A stretch of 64,000 nucleotides of DNA from Avena insularis (taxonomy: Eukaryota > Streptophyta > Magnoliopsida > Poales > Poaceae): the NCBI GenBank assembly GCA_023614405.1, contig CM042697.1, positions 466,284,744 to 466,348,743 on the forward strand, in the 5' to 3' direction. Below the pieces are notes generated by a model. The model saw nothing but the letters and a program-made list of their open reading frames with translations, was not told where the DNA came from and made no database searches. Both the position numbers and the translations under genes were made by a program. This document shows positions 37,414 through 48,505 of this stretch, piece by piece. Numbering within the stretch: position 1 is the first letter of the stretch; every line of letters begins with the position of its first letter.

Positions 37414-38267
37414 TTGTGCAGATATATACAAATAATAATCTAACTGCATGGCACCGTCACCTCATATATATGCATGCGTGGACCCGTCCGGATTAATTAA
37501 CAACCGTCAAATATCTGATTGCAATGTCGATAGCCCCCATGCACACTGCTGACAGTGCGCCGGTGCATGGACGACGACGCTGACCCTAGCTGGCGACCCT
37601 GCCGTTGAGCCATCGCCCGTGCGTGCACATTGCATTATTGGTTCCGACGAAAGCAACGTCGCGGCGACCGTCACCGATCTAACACGATCCGGCTTTGTCT
37701 GCGATCGCTGCTTCCTCGAAGCATCCTCGCTACATTGCATTGTTTCTCCTGTCGAGATTTCCTGTCCCAAGGGCAACCACTTAGGCGTGCCGCATGTGCT
37801 CACTACTAATCCTACGTGCTCAATTTCTCCACCGTTAATTACTATCATATACATGCATCAGCGAGCTACCTTAACTAACGAAAAAAAGAGGTAGTAGCAA
37901 AAATTCTGGTGGCATATCTCTTGTGCATTGAGATATCCATGTAGTAACATATATCGACGAAAAGGACGAGTTGGATGTGATTGTTCAAGAGATGCTTACG
38001 GAAGCTAGCTGTTCCGTAAACTAATCGACGACGTCGCATTCACAAAACACGAGCTAACAATACTTTTTTTTTTCAGCCCAGTTAATTGGCGATATCTGAT
38101 CACGCCAGCAGCTTTAAGCGTGCAGGGGATGCCTTGCTTTCTCTTATGTTTGGTGCCTGTGCAGCCCTGCAGGAACCTGGATTTATATTGCGCATGCACA
38201 TCTCTGGTTCGTGTTACGCACAAATTTTGGTGAGGACCAGCCTATTCTCCCCGTACTATGGTGTCAA
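37414..38267. other. Intergenic DNA, no gene recognised
   Basis: Open frames at 37507-37854 and 37619-37894 overlap on opposite strands. Neither resembles a known protein. No repeat boundary seen. Confidence 0.4.
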
Positions 38268-38625
38268 AGGGCATGTACAGTACTATCTAGTCAGCTGTCT
38301 ATAAAACTGTAAACATAGAAAATTAATTGATATGGAAGAGAGAATACGAATAACGGCTGAGTCCGTTGGTAGGAATACATTTGATCTGTAGCCTGAAAAA
38401 TCGCTACCTACAGACGGCCTCCTCCCCGTTGTACGAGTTCACCGTAAATAATGGGTCGGTTAGATTTCATCTGCATGCAAAATCATGTTCCCTCTTTCCC
38501 GTGAATCCCGGTGGTTAAAGACGGCCAAAAAAGACTCTCTACTGTATACGTTGTCTGCTGGACGTCTATACGTGACGTGGAAAAATTATAAACACATCCT
38601 TCGTCGGAACTAATGAACATGCCCT
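38268..38625. mobile_element. MITE-like element with 12 bp inverted ends
   Basis: AGGGCATGTACA at the left is nearly the inverse of TGAACATGCCCT at the right, about 358 bp apart. GGGCATGTAC-like ends occur in grass Tourist/Harbinger MITEs. The target duplication is unclear (AAA versus TAA), so the superfamily is tentative. Confidence 0.5.
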
Positions 38626-38632
38626 AAGTAGG

Positions 38633-38734
38633 ATTCCACCTAGATCGCACTTTTAGTTTATTTTAATCTTTTTGTAGTACAAAATTTGGCCAAAATTTTA
38701 CATTAGAATTCTTAAAATAAACTAGAGGTGGAAT
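38633..38734. mobile_element. Small foldback element
   Basis: ATTCCACCTAG at the left pairs with CTAGAGGTGGAAT at the right, and an inner arm (AGTTTATTTTA with TAAAATAAACT) extends the stem. It lies a few bases from the previous element. No clear target duplication. Confidence 0.45.
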
Positions 38735-39399
38735 TTATGTGAGAATCATTTGACACCCTAACCCATACACTAATACCATTGCAATACAATATTCTATCCT
38801 CTGGGATAACATGCACAACGTGCACTATGTCATCAGCTGGCCAAAACCATCAATTGCACCACGCTTACTTGCAAGGTTTGAATTAATTGGATGTTTCTTT
38901 CGTCTGGCAGGCAGACAGTGCTTTACGCGTGACTGACTTTTGCCCTTTACGGTCTCACCACGGCTTGATGACGATCAAATGCATGATGCAGCAATTAGTT
39001 ATAGTCCGGATTCAGTTAACGTGGCAGGCCGTACAGACACACCTGTACTGGCCCTGTTTTCACCCGGCTCCATGTCTCTACTGAATCCCCAAGCTGCACG
39101 CACATGCATTGTCCAGTGTGGCCGCGATATATAAGCACGAGGACAAAGAACAAGGCCCCGACAAACGATGATAAATCGTGGGATCACGTACGGAAGGTGG
39201 TTAGTGCATACGGACAGCCACGCATGCAGTACACGTCGGGGTATCCAAAGATCGAATTAATTACTATATTAATTAACTCCTCTAAATAGCCATTACGTCC
39301 GTTTATAAATAAAGCAACATCCAGTGTATAATCAAGTCATCATCGATGCCCAGACGTAAAAAAAAATCCGCTGGGACAACAACACATCACTCCCAAGGC
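38735..39399. other. Intergenic DNA up to the LINE 3' region
   Basis: No domain recognised. A run of nine A at 39358-39366 lies near the expected LINE 3' end but in the wrong orientation for a minus-strand poly(A) tail, so the LINE end was not fixed. Confidence 0.4.
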
Positions 39400-39601
39400 A
39401 AGCAAAGAGAAAGCAAAAAAGAGGGGAGCTGGAAGAACGCTCCCTCTACAAAGCCGCGGATGCACTAGCAGATGTCGTGAAGCGTTGGGCCGAAGCCTTG
39501 AGCGCTTGTCAAATATCGTCTATATACTTTTGGTCCCGCTGCCCAGACAGTGGGTACCACTGTTGTAGGAAGGCAAGTAAAGAAAAAACAGAGTCAGAAG
39601 C

Positions 39602-40466
39602 TCAGCGAGGAAAGATCCGCTCTATCACCATCTTATTCCGAATATTCCATAGCGTCCAAGTAATAGCCGCGAACACCAACCAGAAGAGGCACCTTCTTCC
39701 GGTATGGTTCGCCTTCGTCTCCAGGAACTCGCCGAGGTCCTGGGCCTGCCAAGTAGGGCCAAGCGCTTCTCGAATAAAGTTCCACACAAACTGAGCGACA
39801 GGACATGTGAATATAATGCGGGAACACGTTCTCTGGTGTCCCACATAGCAGACACAACCCATTGCCCAGGCCATTCCATTTCAACACCTCAACTCCCGAA
39901 GGGAGACGGTCTCGAAGCAGTTGCCACACGAATATCCGCAAGCTTAAGGGAAGTGGAGACTTCCAAAGGTGGGACATACAAGGTAACTCCGGACCCTGGA
40001 AAAGGGTCTGATAAGCCAAACTAACTGAGAAGGCTCCCGAGGGAAACTGACCCCATGTTACCTTATCCCTCTCCTCTGAGAGAGACATGGGCAAAGAGCC
40101 CTGCAGCCTAAGGAAGTCAGCGGCCTCGACATCGTTAAAGGTCCTCCCCAATGGGATGTTCCAATGGACCTCTCGAGCTGCCTTGGCCACTAACATCGAG
40201 GGAGCCCCATAGATGGCAAACAGTGTCGAGAATTCCTCACAGAGGGGGACACCCTGTAACCAGGGGTCACGCCAAAATAGGACTTCCCAGCCATTACCCA
40301 CCACAAAGAGAGAGCCCCGACGGATGAGATGCTTAATATCATGGATGGACCTCCAGAATTGGGATCCCTCCCGGTGTTCACATGCCAGCAGAGGCCGACC
40401 CCGAAGGTACTTTGCCTTGATGAGTTGTAGCCAGAGACCTCCGTCATCTTGGAGGATCCACCACAC
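39602..40466 (-). pseudogene. LINE ORF2 C-terminal part (zf-RVT region)
   Basis: The minus-strand frame from 40466 reads WWILQDDGG, SQFWRSIHDIK, a GNGWEVLFWRDPW block and the zinc-binding reverse transcriptase tail (LWKSPLPLSLRIFVWQLL, then CLLCG). A frameshift near 39800 moves the end of the domain (CPVAQFVWNFI, then ITWTLWNIRNKMV) into a second frame that ends at 39602. This is the usual tail of plant L1-type ORF2. The frame opens at the Tat junction, so its start is not a real start codon. Confidence 0.87.
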
Positions 40467-40489
40467 TCACTTCAGCAGCAGGGCCACAA

Positions 40490-41321
40490 TCACTTCAGCA
40501 GCAGGTGGAGAGAAGCCGCTTGAGACTTTCGAATGCGTCGTTGGCCTCCGGCGTCCACTCGAATTTGTCTGCTTTGCGTAGCAGCTGGTAGAATGGTAGG
40601 GCCTTCTCGCCCATGCGGTTGATGAACCTGCTTAGCGCCGCTACTCGTCCTGCGAGCTGCTGGACGCCTTTGAGGTTTTTCGGCTTCTCCATCGTCATGA
40701 TGGCTCTGATTTTCTTCGGGTTCGCCTCGATCCCTCGTTGAGAGATGAAGTACCGAGCAGTGACCATGGGACGCCGAAGGCGCACTTTTCGGGATTGAGC
40801 TTGATCCTGTAGCGATCAAGGTTGTCGAACGTCTCGCGGAGATCGTCGATAAGTGTCCTTGCCTCCTTGGTTTTTATTACTATATCGTCGACATAGACTT
40901 GGACGTTGCGACCGATCTGGTCCTTGAGGCAGGCCTGCATGCATCGCTGGTACGTGGCACCCGCGTTCTTTAGCCCGAAGGGCATTGTGTTGTAACAGAA
41001 TACTCCGAACGGTGTGATAAACGCCGTTTTCTCCTGATCTTCGACCTTGAGTCGAATCTGGTTATAGCCTGAGTAGGCGTCGAGGAAGGAGAGTTTCTCA
41101 CAACCTGCAGTCGAATCGATGATCTGGTCGATCCGAGGAAGAGGGAAGTGGTCCTTTGGGCAGTGCTTGTTTAGTAACGTGAAATCCACGCACATCCGCA
41201 GAATGTCCGTGTCTTTCTTTGGAACCATCACTGTGTTTGCAAGCCACTCGCTTTCCTTGATTTCCCTGATGAAATCTGCAGCGAGCAGTCTATTGATTTC
41301 CTTGCCGATAGCTTCGGCTTG
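40490..41321 (-). pseudogene. Tat reverse transcriptase, truncated
   Basis: In minus-strand order: MVPKKDTDILRMCVDF, a PLPRIDQIID block, SFLDAYSGYNQI, TAFITPFGVFCY, then the VYVDDIVIKT active site with both aspartates kept, and the thumb (KNLKGVQQLAGRVAALSRF). A frameshift near 40780 divides the fingers/palm from the thumb. The frame ends in ESLKRLLST at the deletion junction, so the connection and RNase H are lost. Confidence 0.88.
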
Positions 41322-41449
41322 ACTGTCTTGGTGTCTGGAAAGACATTGAGTGCGTGCTCAGCGAATTCCCTGGGAACTCCTGGCATGTCCGCAGGACACC
41401 AGGCGAAGATTTCCCAGCGCTCACGGAGGAATTCGACGAGCGCGCCTTC

Positions 41450-42064
41450 CTATGCGGGGCTGAGGTCGTTGGCGATCAGAGCCGTCTTGGAGGCATCCGT
41501 CGGATGGACCTGCACTTTCTTGGTGTTGACGGTGGAGTCGAAGGACATGTCAGGGGCGTTCTGCCTTGTGACTGGGGGTGCCCCATTGTCCGTCACCTCA
41601 CGGAGCCTTACAAGCTCGTCTTGCATGCCGAAAGACTGGGAGATTTTGTTGAAATCCCTGTCGCATTGGTCCGATCGGGTGAAGCTCCCGTGGACTGTGA
41701 TGACGCCCCTCGGTCCTGGCATCTTGAGTAGTAGGTATGCGTAGTGCGGGACGGCCAGGAACCTTGCAAATGCTACATGCCCCAGGATGGCGTGGTATTG
41801 CGACGGCCAGTCCACTACTTCAAATTCGAGTCGCTCTTGCCAAAAGTTGTCCGGCTTCCCGAAGATGACGTCGAGCCCTATTTTGCCTAGGGGGAATATG
41901 CCCTTCCCTGGTACGATGCCGTGGAACGTTGTGTCTGATTGTTCCAGGTTGCATTGCGGGATTCGCATTGCTGCGAGAGTGCTTGCGAACATTAGGTTGA
42001 TGCCGCTGCCGCCGTCCATGAAGACGCGACTCATCTCGAAGCCTCCGATCTGCGCCTCCAGCAC
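41450..42064 (-). pseudogene. Tat protease region
   Basis: A 204-residue frame with the Tat-type retropepsin motif (FMDGGSGINLMF) near its start and the HAILGHVAFARF block after it. The frame stops at 41450, while related sequence (a WEIFAWCPADMPGVP block) continues in the following 150 bp, so the join to reverse transcriptase is broken. The aspartate is present. Confidence 0.83.
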
Positions 42065-42091
42065 CAGGGCAGCATGACCTGGGCGAGGGAT

Positions 42092-43771
42092 CTAGCAAGG
42101 GTGATCCGCGCGAGTGAATGTGATGCAGGACTCCGATCCGCTGAGGTACTCAGGGATTGCAGGCGGAGTTGCCACGGCCAAGTTGATTTGTCGGGTGATT
42201 TTTTTCTGCACCCTATTCGTGGGGCGTCCCTTCTGGATCATATTTAGTGCTCCTTTCGGTGGGGGATACCCGACACCGGCCTTGTTTTGCGCTGGTGCGA
42301 CTGGTTGGTTTGGGCCTCCAATAGGCGGCGGTGGAGGAGCTCCGTGTGCTATTTCACCTGGCGCAGGTGCGTTTTCGAACGCAGGGATTGGGGCTTGTTG
42401 CCTCATCTGCACCATGCTTTCGCTGAGTTTCTGGAACTCGCGGCAGTCCTTGAGCATGTGGCTGGCTTTCTTTTTGCCATCTTGTTTGTCGATGTAGAAG
42501 TGGATGGTGCATGGACCCGAAAGTTTGACGAATGCTGAGGGTCCGTTGTCGCGGTCGCGGCGTTGCCACGACTGTGCTGGGCGTCCGTTGTCGCGGTAGT
42601 TTCCACTCCGGTATCCTCCGTTGTTGCGGCTGTTGTCGTTGCGGCGGTCGGCGTAGCCGGCCGTGACCATGTCGGGTCCGTCGCGGTCCTCGTAGACGCG
42701 CGATCTTCTCTTGCTGTGGCATTCCCGTCTTCGGCAGTAGTCGTCTTCTTCGTCCGATTGTGCTCGGTGAATGCAATCTTCGCCGTCTGCCCACCTGTTG
42801 GCGATGTCCATGAGGTGGTCGAGTGTCTTGGGCTTGACGCGCCCAAGTTCCTCCTTGAAATTTTGGCGTTTGACGCCGTCCCTGAAGGCGTCGATGGCCC
42901 TCTCTTCGGAGATGTGTGCTGCGGAGTTCTTGGTGGTAGACCAGCGTAATATGTACGAGCGAATAGATTCACCCGTTCTCTGAGTGCAGGCTCGCAACTC
43001 TTCGATCGAGGCGGGCCTCTTGCTGGTGCCCTTGAAATTTCGGATGAAGCTGTAAGCTAGCTCCTCCCAACTTCGGATGGATCCTGATGATAGGCTGCTG
43101 AGCCAAACCCGCGCCGCGCCTGTCAGCTGCAGCTGGAGGCATTGCATGGCGGTTTCTTTGTTGTCGCCGTGAAGCTTGACGGATGACAGATGGTCACTGA
43201 GCCAGGATTTTGGATCTTGCGTGCCGTTGAACTTCGGAGTATCCGAAGGAAGCTTGAAATTGCGTGGCATCTATGTTCGCCGAACAGATCTGCTGAAGCA
43301 TCGAGCTCCGCAGAGTTCTCCTTCGTCTTTGTCCATCTCGGATTCGGACGAGCATGCGCGTTTGGCTCGTGCTTTGTCGATTTTGCGCTGTGTAAGCGCG
43401 TCTCTGGCGTCGTAGTCACGTTTATGGCGATGCGAGCTATTCTTCCTTCGAGGAAGGTCATGTTCCTCTTCCTCTTCAGATGAAGGGGCGGGGCTCCGGT
43501 CGCGCCTGGCCGGAGCTTTCTTCTTCGGCTCCGCAGGAGCGTCTTCGTGGAGCGCAGCTCCGACAAGTCCGAGTCCGGTGAGTGCGGACTTATGCATGGC
43601 TCTTTTCGGGTCCCCCTCCGGAGGTGGGTGGGCCGCGAGATACGCAGTGGCTGCCATGATCGCAGCTTGCGGTGTCTTCGGGATGATGTTGTCGTCGGCA
43701 TCCATATCCATGAACGATGTGTGGAGAGTTTGGGTCACATCACGGCGTTCTCTGGGATCCATGTTCTCCAC
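42092..43771 (-). pseudogene. Tat gag, one in-frame stop
   Basis: The frame starts near 43771 with an acidic and basic N-terminal part containing a Glu run and Lys/Arg clusters. It is interrupted by a TAG at 43271-43273 and continues in the same frame as a 392-residue stretch. That holds the gag core (FNGTQDPKSWLSDHL, ARVWLSSL, a SWEELAYSFIRNF block and a TGESIRSYILRW block), an Arg/Asp/Asn-rich linker and a Pro-rich tail. No CCHC knuckle is visible: the KASHMLKDCREF block is what remains of that region. Confidence 0.83.
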
Positions 43772-44541
43772 CCGAGAGCGGTGCTTGTTTCCCTGGTTTC
43801 CGTTTGTGCTAGATCAGGGTGCCATGGCGGAGAGCGCAGCTCGTCGCTACCGGACTCGTGAGCTGCTTGCTTGCGTTTGTCGGCCGCCTCGCATCTTGAC
43901 TTGCTTATGCTCCTCGATGAGGAGGTAATGGTATGCCATCGAGATCACGTGGGAGTCCACAGCAGGACTATGTTGCTGCGGCGACGGCGACGTGCTGGAC
44001 CCATCCTTCTTTGCTAAGTTGGATGAGGTGGCGTTGTTTTCCCGTTGGGTGGGGGGCCGCTTCTTCGCTCCCCGCCGTTTTGCCGCTTCGCCCCTGCGGG
44101 TTTAGTTGTTGGGCGGCGGGTTAGGCGCTTGTTGCTCTGGATGATCGCGGTGCATTGGTAGCGCCAGATTGGCCGCTGCTGCCGCGGCTTACGGATCCGA
44201 ACGTGGTCCTTCATCCGAAGGTGGATCGCACAGATCGGAGTTGTACTGTTGTCGTAGAACACATCTGCGATGGTGATGTGCGCAGACAGGTGTGGAGCCC
44301 ATGAGGCGGGCCTGATTGATGGCACGGCACCCGCCAGAAGGCGGAGGTGCCGGTTGTCCCACCGGAAGCGTAAGCTCCCGAACAAAATTTCGAGTCCGTC
44401 GCCTACGGGCTCGAAATCCTTCATGGTGGCCGGCGAGTGGGCGGTGAAGTCGAAAGCGCCGAAGAGGAGGTGATTCTCCGTCGCCGCAGAGTTGTAGATC
44501 GATCGGGTCGGGACCGTCACGATCACACAATCAGTAGCTCT
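43772..44541 (-). other. Tat leader
   Basis: Between primer site and gag. Long overlapping frames on both strands reflect GC content. No domain seen. Confidence 0.6.
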
Positions 44542-44561
44542 GATTCCCACAGACGGCACCA
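44542..44561 (-). other. Tat primer-binding site
   Basis: On the element strand it reads TGGTGCCGTCTGTGGGAATC, close to the TGGCGCCGTCTGTGGG form usual in Tat/Athila elements, with one change (GCG to GTG). Confidence 0.75.
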
Positions 44562-44563
44562 AT

Positions 44564-45058
44564 TGACGAGGTTTTGACTCGTCAATGCCCATTGTTATGG
44601 ACTTGGGTTTTGGAGAAGATGGGGATGCTGGAGATCGTGGAACGGTTAATGCAAGCAAACTGTGGGACACGAGATTTACCAGTTCAGCCCGGAGGGAAAA
44701 CCCTACTCCTGCTTGTCTGCTCTTGATTACGGCAGAACCGAAGGTTACAGGGTGCACAGATTCGATCTGGCGTGGAGGTGCGTGTGCGAAAGTATGAGTC
44801 GAGAGATCTAGGACGTGTCCTCCTGGCCTTTATATAGACTTATGCAGGTCCTGGGCATAGTCCTAGTCGGTTACAAGTTATAGGGTTTTACCCCTTTGAA
44901 TTTCCTATCTATGCTAGTCTTGCTCTCCAAGGATCTGAAGGCGTCATGGGCCTTGGCCACCCGAAAGTCTTCATGGGCCAGCGTATGTCTGCTATGGGCC
45001 TTCCTTGGGCTGGACCAGGTATGCTAAAGTCACTTACCCGTAGGGTATAACCATGTCA
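44564..45058 (-). repeat. 5' LTR of the Tat element
   Basis: About 495 bp, starting TGACGAGG on the plus strand beside the primer site and ending CATGTCA, where LINE sequence resumes. A minus-strand TATA (TATATAAAGG near 44829-44838) lies inside. With no second LTR, the right boundary rests on the LINE frame resuming. Confidence 0.72.
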
Positions 45059-46112
45059 GAGTCCTAAACCCCCAAGAATTTTGGGAGTGCAATTATCTGT
45101 CCACTTCACCATATGATACTTCTGGTGCCCATCCCTAGCCACCCAAAAGAACCGCGACAACTCTTTCGCAAAGTTGGGTTCCCTCAGGCAGCAGATAGAG
45201 GCCGCCCATCTGATACATGGTGAGGCTAGACATGCACGAGTTAATCAGGATAGTCTTGCTACCCTTGGACGTGAGGCACGCCTGCCATGGTTCGGCTTTG
45301 GTGCAAACCTTCGTGACCATGGAGGCAAGGTCCCCGATCAACACTCGAGAGTCACACATGGGCATGCCCAGGTAGGTCATAGGGAATTCCGCCAAGTGAC
45401 AGTTGAGGTGATTAGCGATGCGTTGCCTATCCTCCTCAGGGAAACCCAAAATCATAACCTCGGTCTTGTCAAAGTTAATCCTAAGGCCCGACATGGATTC
45501 AAAGCACAAGAGTAGGAACTTGAGATTAATGATGTCAAGGTCCGACCCCTACATCATGATCATAGTATTGTTCGCATAATGGAGGTGTCTGATCCCACCT
45601 CCAGGGATCAGATGCCCTACCACACCGGCGATGTGGCTAGCGATCTTGGCTTTGTCCAAGATCTCTGCCAGGACATCCACTGCGGAGTTAAAGAGAAGAG
45701 GAGAGATCGGATCCCCATGTCTAGCTCCGTAGGACAGTCGAAAATAAGGACCCACTTCCCCATTGAAATTGATTGTCGTACTACCACTCATGACAAACTG
45801 CATATATAATCCAAGAAATCACCATATCATCATGGCCTCGACGCTCGAGGACTTGTCTGTGGAACGCCCAGTCCAGTTTATCGTAACCCTTCTAGAAGTC
45901 CAACTTGAGGAATACCCCCTTCTGATTGCGTGCCTTCACCTTATGAATGATTTCATTAAGCGTGAGTACTCCATCATGAATCAAGCATCCCTTTAGGAAG
46001 GCAAACTGAAGTGGGTGGGTCAGATGTTCCATGACAGGAGGGATACGAATGGCGCAAACCTTGGCAAAAATCCTATGGATGACGTTAATCACCATGATCA
46101 GCCAAAATTGAC
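45059..46112 (-). pseudogene. LINE reverse transcriptase palm, degenerate
   Basis: The minus strand reads QFAFLKGCLIHDGVLTLNE, a VFLKLDF block (palm motif A Asp kept), then the GARHGDPISPLLFN motif, and the active site as HYANNTMIMM. The usual FADD/YADD pair is therefore Asn-Asn. Next come SGLRINFDKTEVM and the YLGMPM block. Several frameshifts join these parts. The piece ends near 45059 at the Tat insertion with a KYHMVKW block. Confidence 0.87.
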
Positions 46113-46117
46113 GAATA

Positions 46118-47478
46118 TGTTAGGCTATGTAGAGATAAAACAAACCTTTTTCCCTCTAACATGGTGATCCAAAGATCTAGCTGAGGTAGAAGCCATGAGG
46201 ATTACCACTAGACGCACACTTATGGAATTGATGAAGCACGTTTGTTGAATGCAGTGCAGTCCTCACGATCTAATCTGATCCCGACCGTCTTTGTGTTGAT
46301 CGCACATCACCATTGTTGGTATCCACATGTACAAGGAGGAGCGCCGACGGTGGATTGCTAGATCCAGTACGGCGCCAGGACTGCTGTGAAGCTAGGGTTT
46401 CCAATGTATGGAATGACCTAACGCTCAACCCACCTAGGTATCTACACCCCACTATATATAGGGAGTGAAAGTGGGCTCCACTCACTTGTGGCCCATTCAC
46501 TAAAGCCCATATAAATCATTGTGAGTCTGACTCACTGACTCAGTCCAAATCCAGTTCAGGTCTAACCCAAATAGATTTCCGATTTAGATCCAATCTGATC
46601 TTGCTCCCACTCTTAAGTGTGTGACCCCGCAGGATCATGGATACTTGGACACGATTGGAGTCCGACTCTCAATGGATTAGTTAGTAGCGGCTCCTAGCAG
46701 AACGTGCCGACTCCCAAGTACCAAAGAGTCATGACGACATGCCTTTCCAATGTGAGTTTTGTCCGAGCCCCTTTTTCCCCATGATATACCTTGTTAGACT
46801 ATAGGCGAATAATTGTCATCCCTTAAATAGTCTAACTCTCTTCTTGATTCGAGATAAATGATTTATCCGACTAACTCTTAGTCGATCGCCTCGGTTAACA
46901 CTTAACTGAGTCATGCATGGTCATGCTTTCCAAATCATATCATCTGAGAGGGCCCAGAGAATATCTCTCCAAGTGGAGGGGCAAAATCCCATCTTGGTTA
47001 TTCACATCACGCAGCTTGATTCTCAGTCGACCCGAACGCTGCCTTTATAACTGCCTAGTGACAAAACAACGTTTGACAGAACCTAAGTCAGTGATTCTCA
47101 ACTCGGATTGTGCAACAACCTCAGGTCTAAGGATTACATTAATTGAGACATACAAATGACAACTTGCTCGTTGTATTATCAATATGGGTCAATCCAACTT
47201 GCCAAGCTCTTTAGACGAATCTGTGTAAGTCGGAATGGTATAACCATGCCCATGACGAGTGGAACCGAGTCATCAGCTGACTTTCATATTGGTCTAAGTT
47301 GTGTGTCCAACACAACCTCAATGACCAAGATATTTACGTTCCACAACTAAAACACACATCTAACGATATGCATCAGATGTTCATGCAAGGACAACTTAAT
47401 AACTTTATGAATACAATGGGAATTACATCATACATGATTGTCTCTAGGGTATCACTAATGATATGCATATTCCCAACA
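46118..47478 (-). mobile_element. Angela-like copia solo LTR in the LINE
   Basis: 1361 bp with TG...CA ends (plus-strand start TGTTAGGC, end TTCCCAACA), flanked by GAATA at 46113-46117 and 47479-47483. LINE coding sequence runs up to both sides. It shares motifs with the copia LTRs at 16865-28150, such as TTAAGTGTGTGACCC at 46613 (compare 17712), a TATA-like run (46453-46460) and the TATCTCTCC region. It is thus a more distant member of the same clade. Confidence 0.88.
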
Positions 47479-47483
47479 GAATA

Positions 47484-48236
47484 TTCGTGGCCCCACTACC
47501 TTGGCTATCAGGGTAATCATGCCAAAGTTCAGCCATGACATGACAAGAGTCCCAAAGTAGAACTCCTAAAACATCGACATAATCACGGGGCAGAGCTACT
47601 CCCAGAAGATCTGGAAGAAGACCACCAGCAGCCCATCCGGACCCAAAGCCGAGTTGGTCTTCATCGCTTTGATTGCCTCAGCGACCTCGGTATGGAGAAA
47701 CGGAAGTGTTAGCTCAAGGTTCTCCTTCACGGTCACCAAGGCACCCTCAGACCAGAAGTCCATACTCAGCGCCAGCCCTGACCTCGGGGCAGCCGAGAAG
47801 AGGTCCTGGTAGAACTCGTAAATATGGTACGAGATCTCTCTTTGGTCCTCCAGCAGAGAGTCTGCGTCCTAGAGGCAAGGGATCAAACACTTCCTACGCA
47901 TGCCATTTGCAATGGCATGGAAGTAGGCCGTGTTCGATTCCCCCTGGATGGTCTAGTTCTGTCGACTACTTTGTCGCCAGAATGCCCCCTCTCCCTTATA
48001 GATCTCCATAATGGAGGTCTCTAGGGAGTATCTATTTGACCAGGCGTCAACAGACAGACCCACAAGGACCGCCTCCTGGTCCAGGGCCTGAATCTCCTGT
48101 AGAATGGCGTCCTTCTGCCCCCTAATCGCAGCTCCTAGGTTTGCCCCCAGCCCTGCATAAGTTGTTGTGACGTCTGGGCGCAATGGCACTATACATCAAC
48201 AACACAATATGTGCTTGGGAGTGAGGCCACAGCCTC
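47484..48236 (-). pseudogene. LINE pre-RT and reverse transcriptase fingers
   Basis: The minus strand from about 48189 reads SIMEIYKGEGAFWRQ (usual 'KGEEAFWRQRSRQNW' context of plant L1), then the AIKAMKTNSALGPDGL block and an FFQIFWE block, then MSWLNFGMITLIAKV just before the solo LTR. Stops and shifts separate the parts. It continues into 46112 after the solo LTR. Confidence 0.85.
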
Positions 48237-48272
48237 CAACGCTAGTAGAGAATTGCTTATCAGTGGACCATT

Positions 48273-48505
48273 TTTTTGCTACCAATGGCGCATATGGGAT
48301 GCGCCACTGGTGTTGCGCAATTGGTAATTATTATCAATGGAGCATATTCAATATGCGTCATTGATAGTGGGACAACCAGTGGCACATCTTTAATATGCGC
48401 AATTGATGTTTTACCAGTGAAGCATATATTGAATATGCGCCACTAATGTTAGATGCGCCAATGGCTGAATAAAAGATGCGCCACTGATGTTTCATACAGG
48501 TATAC
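48273..48505. repeat. Left subterminal repeat array of the CACTA
   Basis: Several degenerate copies of ATATGCGCCA(C/T)TGAT and its inverse, spaced about 30-50 bp, as expected for transposase-binding subterminal repeats of CACTA elements. Confidence 0.75.

Larger units (their letters stand above)
40467..45058 (-). mobile_element. Truncated Tat-type gypsy element
   Basis: On the minus strand: a 495 bp 5' LTR, a primer site, a leader, a long gag, a protease and part of the reverse transcriptase. It then stops at 40467, where LINE sequence resumes. RNase H, integrase, polypurine tract and 3' LTR are absent, and part of the LINE is also missing, so one deletion removed the element's 3' half with adjacent LINE DNA. 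The junction carries a 16 bp direct repeat (40467-40482 and 40490-40505). The gag and protease are of the Tat/Retand kind. Confidence 0.85.

Noticed and set aside
39358..39366. A9 run as LINE poly(A) tail
   Set aside because: The LINE is on the minus strand, so its tail should read as T on the plus strand.
40190..40581. Plus-strand and alternate frames opposite the LINE and Tat pieces
   Set aside because: Shadows of minus-strand LINE and Tat coding sequence.
42114..42983. Plus-strand frames with hydrophobic stretches
   Set aside because: Antisense to Tat gag, with no independent support.
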